A stretch of 5,502 nucleotides of DNA from Candidatus Poribacteria bacterium. GTDB lineage: Bacteria; Poribacteria; WGA-4E; B28-G17. The notes under the pieces are model-generated. The model saw only the letters and a program-made list of their open reading frames with translations. It did not search any database and had not been told where the DNA came from. The stretch spans positions 1-5,502 of the forward strand of contig QNBQ01000150.1 in NCBI GenBank assembly GCA_003645735.1. The letters run 5' to 3'. Positions 4,844-5,502 of the stretch are shown one piece after another; the first letter of the stretch is position 1; every line of letters begins with the position of its first letter. Both the position numbers and the translations under genes were made by a program.

Positions 4844-5502
4844 ATGCCCGAGAGGCTGGCTGCTGAGGGGGGCAGGCCGGTGAGGGAGACCTTCCTTGTC
4901 TTCGGCGCCCCCCAGATACTGGAGGACGAGATACGCGAGGTGGTCGACACCCTCAGGTCGGGCTGGATAGGGACGGGGCCGAAGGTGAGGAGGTTTGAGA
5001 GGATGTTCGCGGAATACATCGGGGCCAAGCACGCCGTGGCGCTCAGCTCCTGCACAGCCGGGCTGGAGCTGGCGTTGGAGGTTCTGGGGATCGGCCCGGG
5101 CGACGAGGTGATAACCACGCCCCTCACCTTCAGCGCCACCGCCAACGTCATAGTCCACCGGGGGGCCAGGCCCGTTTTCGCCGATATAGAGCTTCCATCG
5201 ATGAACATCGACCCGAACGAGATCGAGCGGAGGATCACGCCCAAAACCAAGGCGATCATCCCGGTTCATTTCGCCGGCAGGCCGTGCAGGATGGACGACA
5301 TAATGGACATCGCCCGAAGACACGGGCTCTTCGTGATCGAGGACGCCGCCCACGCCATAGAGGCCTGGTATAGGGGGAGGAAGATAGGGACGATCGGGGA
5401 TATGACCTGCTTCAGCTTCTACGCCACCAAGAACCTCACCACCGCTGAGGGGGGGATGGTGACGACCGAAAACGACGAGTGGGCCGAGGAGATCAGGATA
5501 AA
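4844..5502 (+). CDS. DegT/DnrJ/EryC1/StrS family PLP aminotransferase, N-terminal part (3' end outside window)
   Basis: These enzymes transfer an amino group, usually from glutamate, to a keto-sugar nucleotide on the way to amino sugars of surface polysaccharide or glycoconjugates. The first 219 codons are visible of an expected 370-400. Signatures in order are SGWIGTGPKVRRFE, AVALSSCTAGLELAL, GDEVITTPLTFSATANVI, IIPVHFAGRPCRMDDI, the cofactor-pyridine aspartate D167 in IEDAAHAIEAWY (H170 next to it), and the Schiff-base lysine K196 in FSFYATKNLTTAEGGM. All key residues are present, so it should be active. The substrate cannot be read from this part. The start at ATG 4844 follows GAGGTG at 4832-4837 with six bases between. 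GTG 4880 (codon 13) is a possible later start because residues 1-12 lie ahead of the usual family N-terminus. Sugar-nucleotide genes may follow downstream. Confidence 0.96.
   Translation, partial: MPERLAAEGGRPVRETFLVFGAPQILEDEIREVVDTLRSGWIGTGPKVRRFERMFAEYIGAKHAVALSSCTAGLELALEVLGIGPGDEVITTPLTFSATANVIVHRGARPVFADIELPSMNIDPNEIERRITPKTKAIIPVHFAGRPCRMDDIMDIARRHGLFVIEDAAHAIEAWYRGRKIGTIGDMTCFSFYATKNLTTAEGGMVTTENDEWAEEIRI

Noticed and set aside
4527..4883. A 118-codon plus-strand frame starting with GTG in a GTGA overlap with the exported-protein stop
   Set aside because: The coupling geometry is attractive, but the product is Gly/Arg/Gln-rich without hydrophobic structure and runs across the start of the aminotransferase. 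The 94-residue frame in the same place is far more protein-like.

Overview
The window is a tightly packed, entirely plus-strand run of eight genes from a bacterium. The first (dapB) and the last (a DegT/StrS-type aminotransferase) are cut by the window edges. No RNA gene, mobile element, CRISPR array, promoter or terminator is visible. Non-coding DNA amounts to fewer than 50 bases in total, in gaps of 1 to 18 bases. Several stop and start codons overlap (8 bp at 581-588, GTGA at 1934, possibly ATGA at 3037), and most starts have a purine-rich GGAGG/GGGG Shine-Dalgarno stretch. The layout looks like one long transcription unit, or part of one, whose promoter lies upstream.

Organism: the GC content is high and arginine is mostly AGG. 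In the dapB part a hand count gives 12 AGG, 1 AGA, 3 CGC, 2 CGG and 1 CGT. Isoleucine ATA is common. AGG/ATA-rich use is often seen in thermophiles and in some uncultured deep-branching phyla. The URO-D-family gene is of a kind I associate with uncultured lineages such as Poribacteria or Latescibacteria, but that placement is a weak inference.

Layout: (1) 1-588, the C-terminal part of DapB (lysine/diaminopimelate synthesis). (2) 581-880, a 99-residue stand-alone J-domain protein with cysteines just after the HPD motif. (3) 899-1252, a short coiled-coil protein with one C-terminal membrane segment. (4) 1254-1937, a class I SAM-dependent methyltransferase. (5) 1934-3040, a uroporphyrinogen-decarboxylase-superfamily protein that lacks the HemE signature and resembles the corrinoid methyltransferase (MtaA/CmuA) side of the family. 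(6) 3052-4530, an exported protein with two copies of a PsbP/DcrB-like module, then a charged helical region and a conserved-looking C-terminal tail. (7) 4549-4833, a small unrecognised beta-rich protein. (8) 4844 to the end, a PLP-dependent DegT/DnrJ/EryC1/StrS aminotransferase.

The genes do not form a recognisable single pathway. The most suggestive pairs are the methyltransferase with the URO-D-like protein (4 bp overlap) and the exported duplicated-domain protein with the small protein behind it. I see no clear evidence of a novel defence, mobile or RNA-based system. The points worth following are small protein-level oddities in genes 2, 3, 5, 6 and 7.
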